Positions 46,117-55,268 of a DNA stretch of 64,000 nt are shown here, one piece after another. How positions within the stretch are numbered: position 1 is the stretch's first letter; each line of letters opens with the position of its first letter. Origin of the DNA: Deltaproteobacteria bacterium YD0425bin50 (GTDB lineage Bacteria; Desulfobacterota; Desulfobacteria; Desulfobacterales; YD0425bin50); contig PDZT01000001.1 in NCBI GenBank assembly GCA_002753105.1, forward strand, positions 1 through 64,000. The letters are read 5' to 3'. Below the pieces are notes generated by a model that saw nothing but the letters and a program-made list of their open reading frames with translations, was not told the origin of the DNA and did not search any database. Made by a program: the position numbers and the translations under genes.

Positions 46117-47415
46117 ATGGATATCTTGACAAATACAGCAAAAGCCAAACAAGCAGCAATCAATCTCGCTGGTATCCCAAACACAACAAAAAATCATGCA
46201 TTACGGTTAATCGCAGAGTCCATCGCCACCCATACAAAGGATATCCAATCTGCAAACCAATCCGATATAAAACGCGCTGAACAAGAACATGTATCCCCTC
46301 CCCTACTAAAGCGTTTAAAATTTGATGAAGATAAAATAAAAGAAGCATTGAGCGGTTTAGCTCAATTAGAATCTTTGCCAGACCCGGTAGGTATGACGCT
46401 TCGTTCCATAGAAATGGATCAGGGGCTTGAGTTGTTTAAAGTAACTTGTCCCATAGGGGTGATTGGCGTTATATTTGAATCGCGGCCAGATGCATTAGTC
46501 CAGATATCGTCGCTTTGTTTAAAAAGTGGCAATGCGGTTATTTTAAAGGGCGGCAGTGAAGCTATGGAAACAAATCGAATCTTGGTTGACATTATTTCTA
46601 AGACAACAATGGCATCAGGTATTCCTGAAGGCTGGCTCACCCTTTTAGAAACGCGTGCGGATGTTGCTGAAATGCTCAGATTAGACAAAACCATTGATTT
46701 GATTATTCCGCGTGGAAGTAATGCGTTTGTTAAATATATTATGGATAACACGAATATTCCAGTTTTAGGCCATGCTGATGGAATATGCCATGTGTATGTG
46801 GATCAAACGGCTGATATGGATATGGCTGTAAAAATCGTTGTTGACAGTAAGTGTCAATATGTGGCTGTTTGTAATGCTGCTGAAACTTTATTGGTTCATG
46901 AACACATCGCGTCTCGTTTTCTTCCAGTCATTAAAGATGCATTAGAACAAAAAGGTGTTGAAATCCGAGGTTGTGCCAAAACTCTTGAGTATATCGATGT
47001 CAAGCCAGCAAATGAAGCGGATTGGTCAACTGAATATTTGGATTTGATTATTTCAATAAAAGTCGTCGATCATTTGGAAACAGCTATTGATCACATTAAC
47101 CGCTATGGCTCAAAACATACGGATGTGATTGTAACCGCAGATAAATCAAGAGCAATCCAGTTTATGAATTATGTGGATTCAGCCAATGTGTTTTTCAATG
47201 CAAGTAGCAGATTTAGTGATGGATATCGTTTTGGCTTGGGTGCTGAAGTCGGTATTAGTACAAATAAAATTCATGCAAGAGGTCCAGTAGGTTTGGAAGG
47301 ATTGGTCATATATAAATGGTTGTTGTTTGGCAATGGACATATTGTATCTGATTATTCAGGTAAGCACGCCAAACCATTTACCCATCGAATCATAACCAAA
47401 ACGGTTAAAGAATAG
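46117..47415 (+). CDS. proA: Gamma-glutamyl phosphate reductase
   Basis: 432 residues. NADPH-dependent reduction of gamma-glutamyl phosphate to glutamate-5-semialdehyde in proline synthesis. Aldehyde-dehydrogenase-fold motifs: CPIGVIGVIFESRPDALVQI, LKGGSEA, LIIPRGSNAFVKYI, catalytic Cys in VAVCNAAETLLV, GLGAEVGISTNKIHARGP. CAAAGGAG precedes the ATG. proB is not adjacent. Confidence 0.97.
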   Translation: MDILTNTAKAKQAAINLAGIPNTTKNHALRLIAESIATHTKDIQSANQSDIKRAEQEHVSPPLLKRLKFDEDKIKEALSGLAQLESLPDPVGMTLRSIEMDQGLELFKVTCPIGVIGVIFESRPDALVQISSLCLKSGNAVILKGGSEAMETNRILVDIISKTTMASGIPEGWLTLLETRADVAEMLRLDKTIDLIIPRGSNAFVKYIMDNTNIPVLGHADGICHVYVDQTADMDMAVKIVVDSKCQYVAVCNAAETLLVHEHIASRFLPVIKDALEQKGVEIRGCAKTLEYIDVKPANEADWSTEYLDLIISIKVVDHLETAIDHINRYGSKHTDVIVTADKSRAIQFMNYVDSANVFFNASSRFSDGYRFGLGAEVGISTNKIHARGPVGLEGLVIYKWLLFGNGHIVSDYSGKHAKPFTHRIITKTVKE

Positions 47416-47453
47416 TCAATACTTGACACTGCTATTTACTAAGGAGTCTCTCT

Positions 47454-48035
47454 ATGGATACATTGACATATATTCAAGAAAATAAGGATTTGATTGACAA
47501 ATTAAAACAAATTCCAACATTAAGCGCATTTGAAGAACATGAACTTAAAGAATGGGTTCGTTTTAGTGAAGTTAGATATTATAAGCCAAATGATATGATT
47601 ATTGAAGAGGGGACTTCAGATGGTTGGGTGTATTATTTAATATCCGGAAAAGTAAGAATTGTTAAAGCAGGAAAAGAAATATTAATTTTACAGTGCTCTG
47701 GGGATGTTTTTGGAGAAATGGGTATTATTAATTCTGCAACCCGTTCAGCTTCTGTATTTGCGATTGATGAGGTATCCTGTATAGCCTTAGACATATCCAA
47801 TGTAGATAAATTGTCTATCAATAATAAATTCGCATTTCGATATTTAATGTTTAAAGAGTTTTCAGAGGTGTTAGCCAATCGATTGCGAATAACAACACAG
47901 GAACTCATTGAGACGAAAAAAGAATTGGAAAAATTTAATATAATCAATCGCTTGGTTCAAACCACTGAAGAACTATGTAATGCAAAAAATGAAATTTCAC
48001 GATTACAAAGTCTATTGGATAAACGCAAAAAATAA
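47454..48035 (+). CDS. Cyclic-nucleotide-binding-domain protein without a DNA-binding domain
   Basis: 193 residues. A CRP-type cNMP beta-barrel (~20-135) with YYKPNDMIIEEGTSDGWVYYLISGKV and phosphate-cassette-like GDVFGEMGIINSATRSASV, followed by an alpha-helical/coiled-coil tail (140-190) instead of a helix-turn-helix. The cassette keeps GE and the Arg-Ser-Ala pattern, so ligand binding is plausible. AAGGAG precedes the ATG. Likely a protein-protein or scaffold regulator; partner unknown. Confidence 0.85.
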   Translation: MDTLTYIQENKDLIDKLKQIPTLSAFEEHELKEWVRFSEVRYYKPNDMIIEEGTSDGWVYYLISGKVRIVKAGKEILILQCSGDVFGEMGIINSATRSASVFAIDEVSCIALDISNVDKLSINNKFAFRYLMFKEFSEVLANRLRITTQELIETKKELEKFNIINRLVQTTEELCNAKNEISRLQSLLDKRKK

Positions 48036-48068
48036 CTGAACATTAACCACATTATTAAGGGGGGTATT

Positions 48069-49169
48069 ATGAGATTAAAATTCAACATTGGGATTATGTT
48101 TTTGTTCGTATCAACAGCTATATTTTGGTTCGTTTCAGGTGCATTTTCAGAAAAAATTAATGGATACAGTGAGCTGGATAAAATTTTACAACAATCAGGT
48201 ATAAATACAGATAATTACAAAACAGAAATTGAAAATATAAAACTAAGTGTGAAAGATCAGTTTGCAAGAAAAAGAAAAGAAGTGAGTTTTGACAAACCCA
48301 TTGAAATTATTCCAATTAGTCCTAAATATATATCGATTTCTATTGAGGCAAAAGTTAAACTCGAAGGCGCAACCGCAGCGCAAGAAAAAAAATCAGTAAT
48401 TACTGTTTTAATGGAACGAAGCCTAACCAATAATCTTGAAGCAGTCACTTTTTTAGCATGGTCAGGTGAAAAGGATATGAAGGAGTATGAATCGCTTAAT
48501 GTAGAAAAACTGTGTCAATATTATCGTGAATATCGTAAAGTTGAAGATTGTTATCCAACAAAGCAGGTCGCTACTGAAACAAAAGATGCTCCCAAACAAG
48601 ATAAAGCAAAAAGCGGCTTTTTTACTATCAGCGCGGACTCTATTTCCTCGGGTACAATTAAGGCTGATTATATAGACCCTGTTATTGCTAGAGATAATGA
48701 AGTAGATGAAAAAGTGAAAGCAGTCTCCTCAACCGTCTATACGAAAGAATATGTAGATAAATTAAATGAACGTATCCAAAAATTGGAAACAATTCTTATG
48801 GGGAGTGTGCAGACAACTAAGGATCAGCTTAGTAATGTGACCAGCTTAAACACACGTATTGAAAAAATGGAAGCGTCAATCACAAAATTAGAACAAGCCC
48901 TATCTAAAATGGACAAACAAATGGCACAAATAGCTCAAATCGATTCATTACTTAAAGGCGTATCAAGACAAGGTGATGATATTATCTTTTCAAGAGTGAA
49001 CATTAAACTGAATAATGGCTCTGGAAAATCAGAAGGCTCGGGAAATGGTTTAGGTAATCTCGTTCTCGGTTATAATCAGGATAAAGTTGTAAATACTAAA
49101 AATGTATCACATTCTGCTGTCATTGGAAGCATGTTAAAAATTCAAGGGTCAAATCCTCATTTTCAATAA
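48069..49169 (+). CDS. Exported coiled-coil protein of unknown function
   Basis: 366 residues. Signal peptide (1-27, cleavage near SGAFS). A ~150-residue region follows, then ADSISSGTIKADYID, a coiled coil (~220-300, VYTKEYVDKLNERIQKLE and later heptads), and a C-terminal segment with NNGSGKSEGSGNGLGNLVLGYN and VSHSAVIGSML. That ending resembles glycine-rich surface or tail-fibre-like beta structures seen in other bacteria. GGGGG precedes the ATG at 48069. No enzymatic motif; probably a periplasmic or surface trimeric protein. Confidence 0.7.
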   Translation: MRLKFNIGIMFLFVSTAIFWFVSGAFSEKINGYSELDKILQQSGINTDNYKTEIENIKLSVKDQFARKRKEVSFDKPIEIIPISPKYISISIEAKVKLEGATAAQEKKSVITVLMERSLTNNLEAVTFLAWSGEKDMKEYESLNVEKLCQYYREYRKVEDCYPTKQVATETKDAPKQDKAKSGFFTISADSISSGTIKADYIDPVIARDNEVDEKVKAVSSTVYTKEYVDKLNERIQKLETILMGSVQTTKDQLSNVTSLNTRIEKMEASITKLEQALSKMDKQMAQIAQIDSLLKGVSRQGDDIIFSRVNIKLNNGSGKSEGSGNGLGNLVLGYNQDKVVNTKNVSHSAVIGSMLKIQGSNPHFQ

Positions 49170-49267
49170 ATCAATTACACTCTTTGAGGAAAATATGTTG
49201 GTTAATTGGTGGGCAATCATTGTGGTTGCCCTTGGTAATAATAAATAACAATATTAAGGAGACTAAA

Positions 49268-49639
49268 ATGCAAAAGCTAAGATTAATGATCATTACCGTA
49301 CTTTTTTTGCTGTTCAGTACAGCCGTGTATGCTGAGACTGTTTGGACTGATATTGACAAAGACTTTCAGGATTTAAAGAAGCAAATAAAACAGTTTAGTG
49401 AAAGCCTATCAAAAGCTCCAGAAAGTCAAGAATTTCAGGAAATTGAAAAAAAGTTGAAGGAGTTTGGTGATAAAGTAAAAAGTTCAGGGCTTGAACTTAA
49501 ACTCAGAATACATAAAGAAATATTGCCGGAGTTGAAAAAGGAATTAACTAGCCTTAAACAACAGCTTAAAGACCTTAATCGTGAAAGTGAAATTCAACTT
49601 CTTGACAAACACGCTGATGAAATTGAAAAAACGAAGTAA
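49268..49639 (+). CDS. Small secreted helical protein
   Basis: 123 residues from ATG 49268 (AAGGAG 7 nt upstream); the frame's earlier ATG at 49184 is not favoured. Signal peptide (1-21, VYA-E) and a fully helical, Lys/Glu-rich body with heptad pattern (KQIKQFSESL, LKKELTSLKQQLKDLNRE). No family recognised. Follows the exported coiled-coil protein, probably in the same transcript. Confidence 0.7.
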   Translation: MQKLRLMIITVLFLLFSTAVYAETVWTDIDKDFQDLKKQIKQFSESLSKAPESQEFQEIEKKLKEFGDKVKSSGLELKLRIHKEILPELKKELTSLKQQLKDLNRESEIQLLDKHADEIEKTK

Positions 49640-49645
49640 ACTCCT

Positions 49646-50470
49646 TTAGGTAACGACTTCTGATGTAGAAGTTGATTCTTCTGATAAAGGGGTGCCTTGG
49701 TCTGTGATGTATTGTTCGAGTATTTGAATTACATCATCATGGCCAATACTATAAGAATGTACCATCGCACGAAACAGGACTTCCCTGTTTCGTGCGAGTG
49801 TTGAAACAACCGTCAGATGATTGTTGTTTGCTGCAAGCTCTATGGCTAAAAAACCAGTTGAACTTTTAATGTCTTCATGTGCTCCATATTGAAGTAAAAC
49901 ATTTACAGCTTCATCATGGCCATAAATTGCAGCAAACATCAATGGCGTTAAGCCTCCACTACTGTCTCTAACGTTCATATTGATCCCTTGCTGCAGTAGT
50001 TGTTTTATTTTATCAATATTGCCTTTACCACAAGCATAAACGAGCTCATGTTCTTTTTCAGTTAATCCTACATCTGAAAGCCGTTGATATAATTCAATTT
50101 GAGATGCTGGCTTTTCTGGACGATGTTCATAATAATCCTCTTCTACCCATTCGGTCTCTTCAACATATTCGTCAACCTTCCCAATAAAACGAATTAATGC
50201 CATAAAGCCATCCATTCGTCCTTCAAGATAGCTGAACAGGTTCTGAAGCGTTGTATGTTGTTTCGAACGAAAATAAATCGTTTGCTCTACTTTCATTAAT
50301 TCTTTTCGAATTAACAAATCATCACAGTTATCTGCCAGTTCAATAATGTTTTCACCGATAAAACTCAATTCTTTAAGCAAGGTTTGTTTGCCTAAATTGG
50401 AAATTGAAAAATTGCGACACATAATTTTGATTTGTTTTAAATTGTTCACCCATTCTGTATTGATGCTCAT
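49646..50470 (-). CDS. Ankyrin-repeat protein
   Basis: 274 residues. The N-terminal ~140 residues are helical and unassigned (YEEDYYEHRPEKP linker near 120). Ankyrin repeats occupy ~142-235: LVYACGKGNIDKIKQLLQQG, GLTPLMFAAIYGHDEAVNVL, GFLAIELAANNNHLTVVSTL. No signal peptide, so cytoplasmic protein-binding. A perfect 14-bp inverted repeat lies inside its coding sequence. Convergent with the secreted helical protein gene (6 bp gap); larB lies upstream (20 bp). Confidence 0.85.
   Translation of the reverse strand: MSINTEWVNNLKQIKIMCRNFSISNLGKQTLLKELSFIGENIIELADNCDDLLIRKELMKVEQTIYFRSKQHTTLQNLFSYLEGRMDGFMALIRFIGKVDEYVEETEWVEEDYYEHRPEKPASQIELYQRLSDVGLTEKEHELVYACGKGNIDKIKQLLQQGINMNVRDSSGGLTPLMFAAIYGHDEAVNVLLQYGAHEDIKSSTGFLAIELAANNNHLTVVSTLARNREVLFRAMVHSYSIGHDDVIQILEQYITDQGTPLSEESTSTSEVVT
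49765..49797. repeat. Perfect 14-bp inverted repeat inside the ankyrin gene
   Basis: TCGCACGAAACAGG and CCTGTTTCGTGCGA separated by 5 nt, in the codons for ARNREVLFRA. A strong hairpin in mid-ORF near the 3' end; probably a small palindrome exapted into coding sequence or an RNA element. Confidence 0.8.
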
Positions 50471-50489
50471 AAAAACGCCTCCACTCCAA

Positions 50490-51245
50490 TTACTCCCGGT
50501 TAACTCCGAGTTGGTTGATTAAGTGAGATTGAAACCCTGCACCAAAGCCATTATCAATATTCACCACTGAGATTCCAGTTGCACAGCTATTGAGCATAGA
50601 CAACAATGCTGTAACACCTCCAAAACTTGTACCATAACCCATGCTTGTTGGCAAACCAATTACCGGGCATGAAGTAAGCCCAGCAACAACACTTGCCAAT
50701 GCGCCTTCCATCCCAGCAACAGCAATGACAACATTTGCTGAAAATAACTCATCACACACATTTAATAACCGATGAATACCTGCCACACCAACATCAAAAA
50801 TCCGATTCACTTTACTGCCTAAAATTTCAGCGGTTATCGCAGCTTCCTCAGCGATAGGAATATCTGATGTACCTGCACTAACGACAACAATATTGCCTTT
50901 GAGTTCTTTAGGTTTGGGATTAATGAGTACTATTCTGGCCGTCTCATAATAATGACATTCAACTTTATCTTTAATGCTGTCATAGACCTCTTTAGATGCC
51001 CTTGTGGCCATGATATTGTCAGTAATTTTCGATATGGATTGGACAATACCAACTATTTGTTCTATGGTTTTTCCCTGACAAAAAATAACCTCTGGAACTC
51101 CTGTTCGTAATCCCCGATGGTGATCTATTCGGGCATAGTGTAGATTTTCAAAAGGTAATTTTTTTAGCCGTTCTAAGGCTGTTGGAATATCGATTTCTCG
51201 TTTTTGGATTAACTCAAGTAATACCTGCAAGGACTGGACATCCAT
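50490..51245 (-). CDS. larB: Nickel-pincer cofactor biosynthesis protein LarB
   Basis: 251 residues. LarB carboxylates nicotinic acid adenine dinucleotide at C5 in making the nickel-pincer cofactor of lactate racemase-type enzymes. The AIRC/PurE-like core is clear: VVSAGTSDIPIAEEAAITAE, DVGVAGIHRLL, AVAGMEGALASVVAGL, GLPTSMGYGTSFGGVTALL. The N-terminal domain (RIDHHRGLRTGVPEVIFCQGKT) is intact. larC, larE and larA are absent from the window. Confidence 0.93.
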   Translation of the reverse strand: MDVQSLQVLLELIQKREIDIPTALERLKKLPFENLHYARIDHHRGLRTGVPEVIFCQGKTIEQIVGIVQSISKITDNIMATRASKEVYDSIKDKVECHYYETARIVLINPKPKELKGNIVVVSAGTSDIPIAEEAAITAEILGSKVNRIFDVGVAGIHRLLNVCDELFSANVVIAVAGMEGALASVVAGLTSCPVIGLPTSMGYGTSFGGVTALLSMLNSCATGISVVNIDNGFGAGFQSHLINQLGVNRE

Positions 51246-51349
51246 ATAAGTCTTATGCCTTTTTTTTAAAAGTTAAAAATCTATACCAAGTTTTCAGAAT
51301 TTTGGGTATAAAAAAAAATTTTTTTCTTACCAACCACATACAAAAAAAA

Positions 51350-51670
51350 TTAATCTTGAATGGTTTTGGATAAATTGGGCATAGTTTCGGGTTGATCTCG
51401 AAGTACATAGCGGCTTTCGCTGCCTCGATGAGTTACATTTTCATAAACGCCATCATCTCGTTTAACCAATTTTGTAAATCCAAGATCACGAAGTTCCGCA
51501 TTTGTCTTTCCATGTGTATTTACATGGATAAGTGAAATTTGTTTCTGAACTTTCATTCCGCATTCCGGACAATACGTTAATGGCAAATCAGAAATAGCTT
51601 GCCGAATATCAAATCGATGTCCTAATCCACATTGAGTCATATCTACATGTTCATATTCATAAATTGGCAT
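51350..51670 (-). CDS. FmdB-family zinc-ribbon protein
   Basis: 106 residues from ATG 51670, preceded by GGGAGG. Begins MPIYEYEHVD, the FmdB hallmark, with CPECG providing one zinc knuckle; the first CxxC is altered (TQCGLGH), so the ribbon may be atypical. The C-terminal part is rich in charged residues (TKLVKRDDGVYENVTHRGSE). FmdB proteins are described as regulatory but are poorly characterised. Confidence 0.8.
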   Translation of the reverse strand: MPIYEYEHVDMTQCGLGHRFDIRQAISDLPLTYCPECGMKVQKQISLIHVNTHGKTNAELRDLGFTKLVKRDDGVYENVTHRGSESRYVLRDQPETMPNLSKTIQD

Positions 51671-52049
51671 TTTTGACCTCCCAAAACATATGTTCAAATA
51701 AATTGTGAGTTAATTTTGGAACGCATTTTAATACACCTTTGGTATTTGTCAATATTCTTATCTTCTATTCTATTAAGCAGCGATTCAAAACGGGCGTATC
51801 TAAAGGTTGGGGGGAGTGAATAAATTGAACAAAAAGGGAATCAGGTGTCGTTATCAATTTGAACCCCTTAAAAATCCGTCCAATTGTGTTGGATAATGTA
51901 GCGTGAGGGCGAACACAAGGTTCGCCCCTACATTGTGGCCTAAACGAAGATCAATGCCGAGAAAGTGATGTAACGTCCCTCCATGATAACCGAATGGAGG
52001 GATGAAATGAATACTATTTTTGGGTGCGATCCTTTGAAATAGATCCTTG
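51671..52049. other. Gene-free region holding palindromic repeats
   Basis: About 380 bp between the FmdB-like and B12/radical SAM genes. Contains a REP-like palindrome (51905-51929), a copy of the right end of the MITE at 59554-59686 (51936-51958), and an 8-bp hairpin CCCTCCAT/ATGGAGGG (51977-52001). No coding sequence seen. Confidence 0.6.
51905..51958. repeat. Truncated MITE family B copy with REP core
   Basis: GGGCGAAC/GTTCGCCC palindrome followed by a 23-bp segment (51936-51958) that matches the right terminal repeat of the 59.6-kb MITE with two differences. No left end is recognisable, so this is a decayed or partial copy. Confidence 0.65.
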
Positions 52050-53816
52050 TTAAGGAGTACTCAAATTAGAACTATATTCTAATGATCTGTAAACTGAAGG
52101 ATAAGAAGCAATGGGGGTGTCGATAAGTTGATTTGGTAAAGGATATTCCGTTCTTTTTACTGGAGGCTGATATACAATTCCCTCTTGTGAAAAGAGTTTC
52201 AATGCCCATGTTTTCATAAGTTCAGTTGCCCCTGTCCCTAAAAGTACAAAAGATTCCATTTTAGTTTTGAATTTTGGTTGTCCAAATACCGAGTTATAAT
52301 CATGTATTGCTTTACGCGCTTTATTTCTAGCCAATTTATTTGGTGCATATGCCCACGCTGCTAAAAGAATTGGCCGTAAATTTTTTGCAATTTTTTCCAT
52401 TTTTCTTAATCTAAGCTCAAAAAAAGTATCTTTACTTGGCTGGTCACTTTTTTCGTATCGCAAAGTGGCTGGATTCCATACCAGAGATTCGTTTTCTCTC
52501 GTTATAAAATCCTGTTTAGCCCTCTTATATCCTTGAATAGCAGTCATTGCCATGTTCAAAATACCCGGGCCATGTTCCTCAAATTTACGTCGAAATGCAT
52601 TTTTAAGATACTGAATATGGTCTGATGAGTTCGTAATGTATGGATGAGAAAAAGCAAGCGGACCGGCACCATGCTGATGACGATAAGGCAAATAATTTAG
52701 GCGGCCTTCATGTTCAAATTTTTCATATAAACTGGTTGTTGGAAAGGGCGTATAGTTCATAAACTGCACTAAATCAGACTCTAAATCGATAACCCAGTCG
52801 ATATCTTCACATAATGCTTTATAATCATGATGTTCTTGAAATAAAATAGCTGACGCATTGACAATGATACCATGGGATTGGAGTTTTTTAATTAACGCTT
52901 TTAAGTCAATCCCTTTTGTTTTTGCATGAAGGTTATGTTTTGATTCTACACCTACCCACACCATTCGAACGCCTAAACGAACCAGAAAATCAACTCCAAG
53001 GGACATAATAACCTCTGCTGAGGAAAAAATATCAAATACATACGCTTTGTTCCTAAAGGTCATTTCTTCAAGCAATTGCCTTGCCCGCTCTGGATTTTTA
53101 AGAAAATTTTCATCTAAAATTGTAAAACCAGTGGTTTTGAGCTTGTTTTCTGAATTGAAGCACGCATTAAAAATATCTTTTCCAGTAGGAAGAAGAGGAA
53201 CATATTTTTTCTTAAATTTATGCGACGTAATACAAAACGTACAACCGTTTTCACACCCAAGACCGGGCATTAAAATTGACCCTTTGGGTTTTGATTTGAA
53301 TCCATAGATCGATTGAAATGCCGGGCCAAATACTGCCGGATGTTTTACTGGCATAGAAGAATCTTCTCCAAAATACTCTCGTAACCATTGAACTCCTTCA
53401 CCCGTACATAACTCGTCATATGGCAACAGTTTATCAAGGTCAGGAATAATTGACCCATAGCCTCCAAGAATAATTTTCATTTCCGGATGATGTTCACGGA
53501 TATATTCGGCCATTCTTTTGACTTTTAACACATTCGGAACAATAAAGGATATGCCTACATGAGTATAGCCTTTGTTCAATTCTTGGGTAAAATCATTCCA
53601 AGATGGAAAATCAAGCACTGTACTTGGAACTGAAATATTTTCAGCAAGCAAGTATAATCCAAAACTCCAGTAAGATTGCCGGGGAGAATGAATTCCCTGT
53701 TCTCTAGTGATCTGATTGTTTAGCAGTTCCATTTGCATTCCAATACCATCAGCATATTTATCTTTAACCCCGTAAGGTCCAAATACAGCAGTTAATAAAA
53801 TTTTTTTAGTAGCCAT
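52050..53816 (-). CDS. B12-binding-domain radical SAM protein
   Basis: 588 residues. An N-terminal cobalamin-type Rossmann domain (~5-150; VGISFIVPNVLKVKRMAEYI, KIILGGYGSIIPD) is followed by a radical SAM core with the CENGCTFC cluster motif (~187-194), then a long C-terminal region. The family includes methyltransferases and ring-forming enzymes (BchE-like), but this member's substrate is unknown. No DxHxxG B12-ligand motif is evident, so cobalamin may bind base-off or not at all. AAAGGAG precedes the ATG. Monocistronic. Confidence 0.85.
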   Translation of the reverse strand: MATKKILLTAVFGPYGVKDKYADGIGMQMELLNNQITREQGIHSPRQSYWSFGLYLLAENISVPSTVLDFPSWNDFTQELNKGYTHVGISFIVPNVLKVKRMAEYIREHHPEMKIILGGYGSIIPDLDKLLPYDELCTGEGVQWLREYFGEDSSMPVKHPAVFGPAFQSIYGFKSKPKGSILMPGLGCENGCTFCITSHKFKKKYVPLLPTGKDIFNACFNSENKLKTTGFTILDENFLKNPERARQLLEEMTFRNKAYVFDIFSSAEVIMSLGVDFLVRLGVRMVWVGVESKHNLHAKTKGIDLKALIKKLQSHGIIVNASAILFQEHHDYKALCEDIDWVIDLESDLVQFMNYTPFPTTSLYEKFEHEGRLNYLPYRHQHGAGPLAFSHPYITNSSDHIQYLKNAFRRKFEEHGPGILNMAMTAIQGYKRAKQDFITRENESLVWNPATLRYEKSDQPSKDTFFELRLRKMEKIAKNLRPILLAAWAYAPNKLARNKARKAIHDYNSVFGQPKFKTKMESFVLLGTGATELMKTWALKLFSQEGIVYQPPVKRTEYPLPNQLIDTPIASYPSVYRSLEYSSNLSTP

Positions 53817-53949
53817 CGTGTTTCTCCTTTTTTAAAATACATGACAATCGATCTTTTTGTTTCATGAAAAAGGAGCATAAATAGCTTAAGTCAAAAATGC
53901 AATTTTTCAGGAGAAAGTATTATATTCTGATACGTTGTGTATCTTATCT

Positions 53950-54056
53950 TATAGACTTTCAGATAAATAATTTCACGGCGTTATCGGTCGGAGATATACT
54001 AAAATGTATTATCTCCTCCCTCTATCCTTGTGAAATGAATTATCTGAAAGTCTATA
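53950..54056. repeat. MITE-like palindromic repeat, family A copy 2
   Basis: 107 bp with perfect 17-bp terminal inverted repeats (53950-53966 and 54040-54056, TATAGACTTTCAGATAA) and an inner GGAGATA/TATCTCC palindrome. Shares the core CGTTATCGGTCG...TCCTCCCT with 17030-17133. The entire element can fold into one long hairpin. Confidence 0.8.
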
Positions 54057-54085
54057 GTAGAGTATAGAGTGATCAATGCCGAATG

Positions 54086-54817
54086 CTATCGTTTGAGAGC
54101 ATGAATGAGTGAAAAAATCCATGGACGATAACCAACCATCAATCCGATATTTTTGCTTTTTTCTTCAGGAATGGATTTGTCAATTTCAACAAGTTCATTG
54201 AAATCTTTTAACAGACGGTCGATTTTTCTAAAGAGGATTACTCTGGAAGCTTCGGATAATTTTCCGGTTACAAAACTTAATCGTTCATCAGGAAGATCAA
54301 ATTCTGAATTTAAAAATTCTTGTTTAATTTTAGCCTCAAATTTTTGTCGAATCGGGCCGTTTTTTCGCCATTTGATATTGCTGGACTTTAACAATCTGAC
54401 TCTATTATTTGGATGAAGCTCAATCAATCCCAATTTATCCATATCAAATAAAAATTGTAAAGATTCCTCTTTTGAAAATTGATAATCATTGACAATACTG
54501 GATGGGTCTCTGCCATTGATTAACAGATAAAAATAAACTAATAATTTGGGCCGGTCAGCTAACACTTTTTCCTGATCAATGCTAAGTACACTTCTGCCAT
54601 CGTCAGCATTTGCACTTAGTTTGCTAAGGTCATACAGAGTTAAATCCATTAAACGGCAAATATCTTCTAACCGTTTAATCGAAAAAGTCTGTTCAGAAAA
54701 AAGACGTTTGACACTTGCTTCACTTAGATTCAACTCATCAGCTAACTGTTTATAAGTAATGCCTTTGGCTTTTAAACATTTTTTTAGTGTATTTATTAAC
54801 TGTGAAGTTTCGCTCAT
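54086..54817 (-). CDS. XRE-family transcriptional regulator
   Basis: 243 residues. A Cro/CI-type helix-turn-helix at ~8-62 (ITYKQLADELNLSEASVKRLF) and a mostly helical C-terminal domain of ~150 residues, probably for dimerisation or ligand binding. Similar long XRE proteins occur in many proteobacteria. The family-A repeat lies just downstream of its stop. Targets unknown. Confidence 0.88.
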   Translation of the reverse strand: MSETSQLINTLKKCLKAKGITYKQLADELNLSEASVKRLFSEQTFSIKRLEDICRLMDLTLYDLSKLSANADDGRSVLSIDQEKVLADRPKLLVYFYLLINGRDPSSIVNDYQFSKEESLQFLFDMDKLGLIELHPNNRVRLLKSSNIKWRKNGPIRQKFEAKIKQEFLNSEFDLPDERLSFVTGKLSEASRVILFRKIDRLLKDFNELVEIDKSIPEEKSKNIGLMVGYRPWIFSLIHALKR

Positions 54818-54894
54818 TATGAAATAGTTCTAGAATTTTTTTTATCAAGTTTTTTTTTATAAGTAACGTATCTATTAGGGTTAGGGGTAAATTT

Positions 54895-55146
54895 TCAAAT
54901 TTTCGATTTTCGATTTTCAATTAAAATGCCGCATTGTTCACATCGGTAACGTATCTTAGCAGAAGGATTTGTTAAAATGGCTTCAAAATCATAATTCCTT
55001 TCACCTCGTTCGGCCATACATTCTGGGCAACAACCTCCTTTTAAGTCACTTTCATTAAGGGTTAGATGACATCGTCTGCACCGAATTTTGGCTTCATCAT
55101 TTTCGGTAAGCACCATGAGATATTTATGTTGACAGGTATCCATCAT
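54895..55146 (-). CDS. Small zinc-ribbon protein, 83 aa
   Basis: Cysteine pairs CRRC, CPEC and CEQC plus an early CQH suggest two zinc ribbons (CQH..CRRC..CCPEC and CEQC). Possibly an adapter or nucleic-acid-binding protein; I do not recognise a named family. The last residues (ENRKSKI) are encoded by an AAAATCG-type heptamer repeat, so the C-terminus may be variable between strains. Confidence 0.65.
   Translation of the reverse strand: MMDTCQHKYLMVLTENDEAKIRCRRCHLTLNESDLKGGCCPECMAERGERNYDFEAILTNPSAKIRYRCEQCGILIENRKSKI
54898..54921. repeat. Heptanucleotide repeat (CGATTTT/AAAATCG) x2-3
   Basis: Reverse complement of the heptamer at 31683-31703, overlapping the stop and last codons of the small zinc-ribbon gene. 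Confidence 0.6.
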
Positions 55147-55268
55147 ATTTATGATCTTTCAAAAAAATTGAATTTCAAGTTGAAGAGTTTATTATAAACG
55201 CATATGATATATTGAATTTGTTTTATCATTTCAATATTGAAATTTTGTTCAAATAGAGGTTTATCTCC

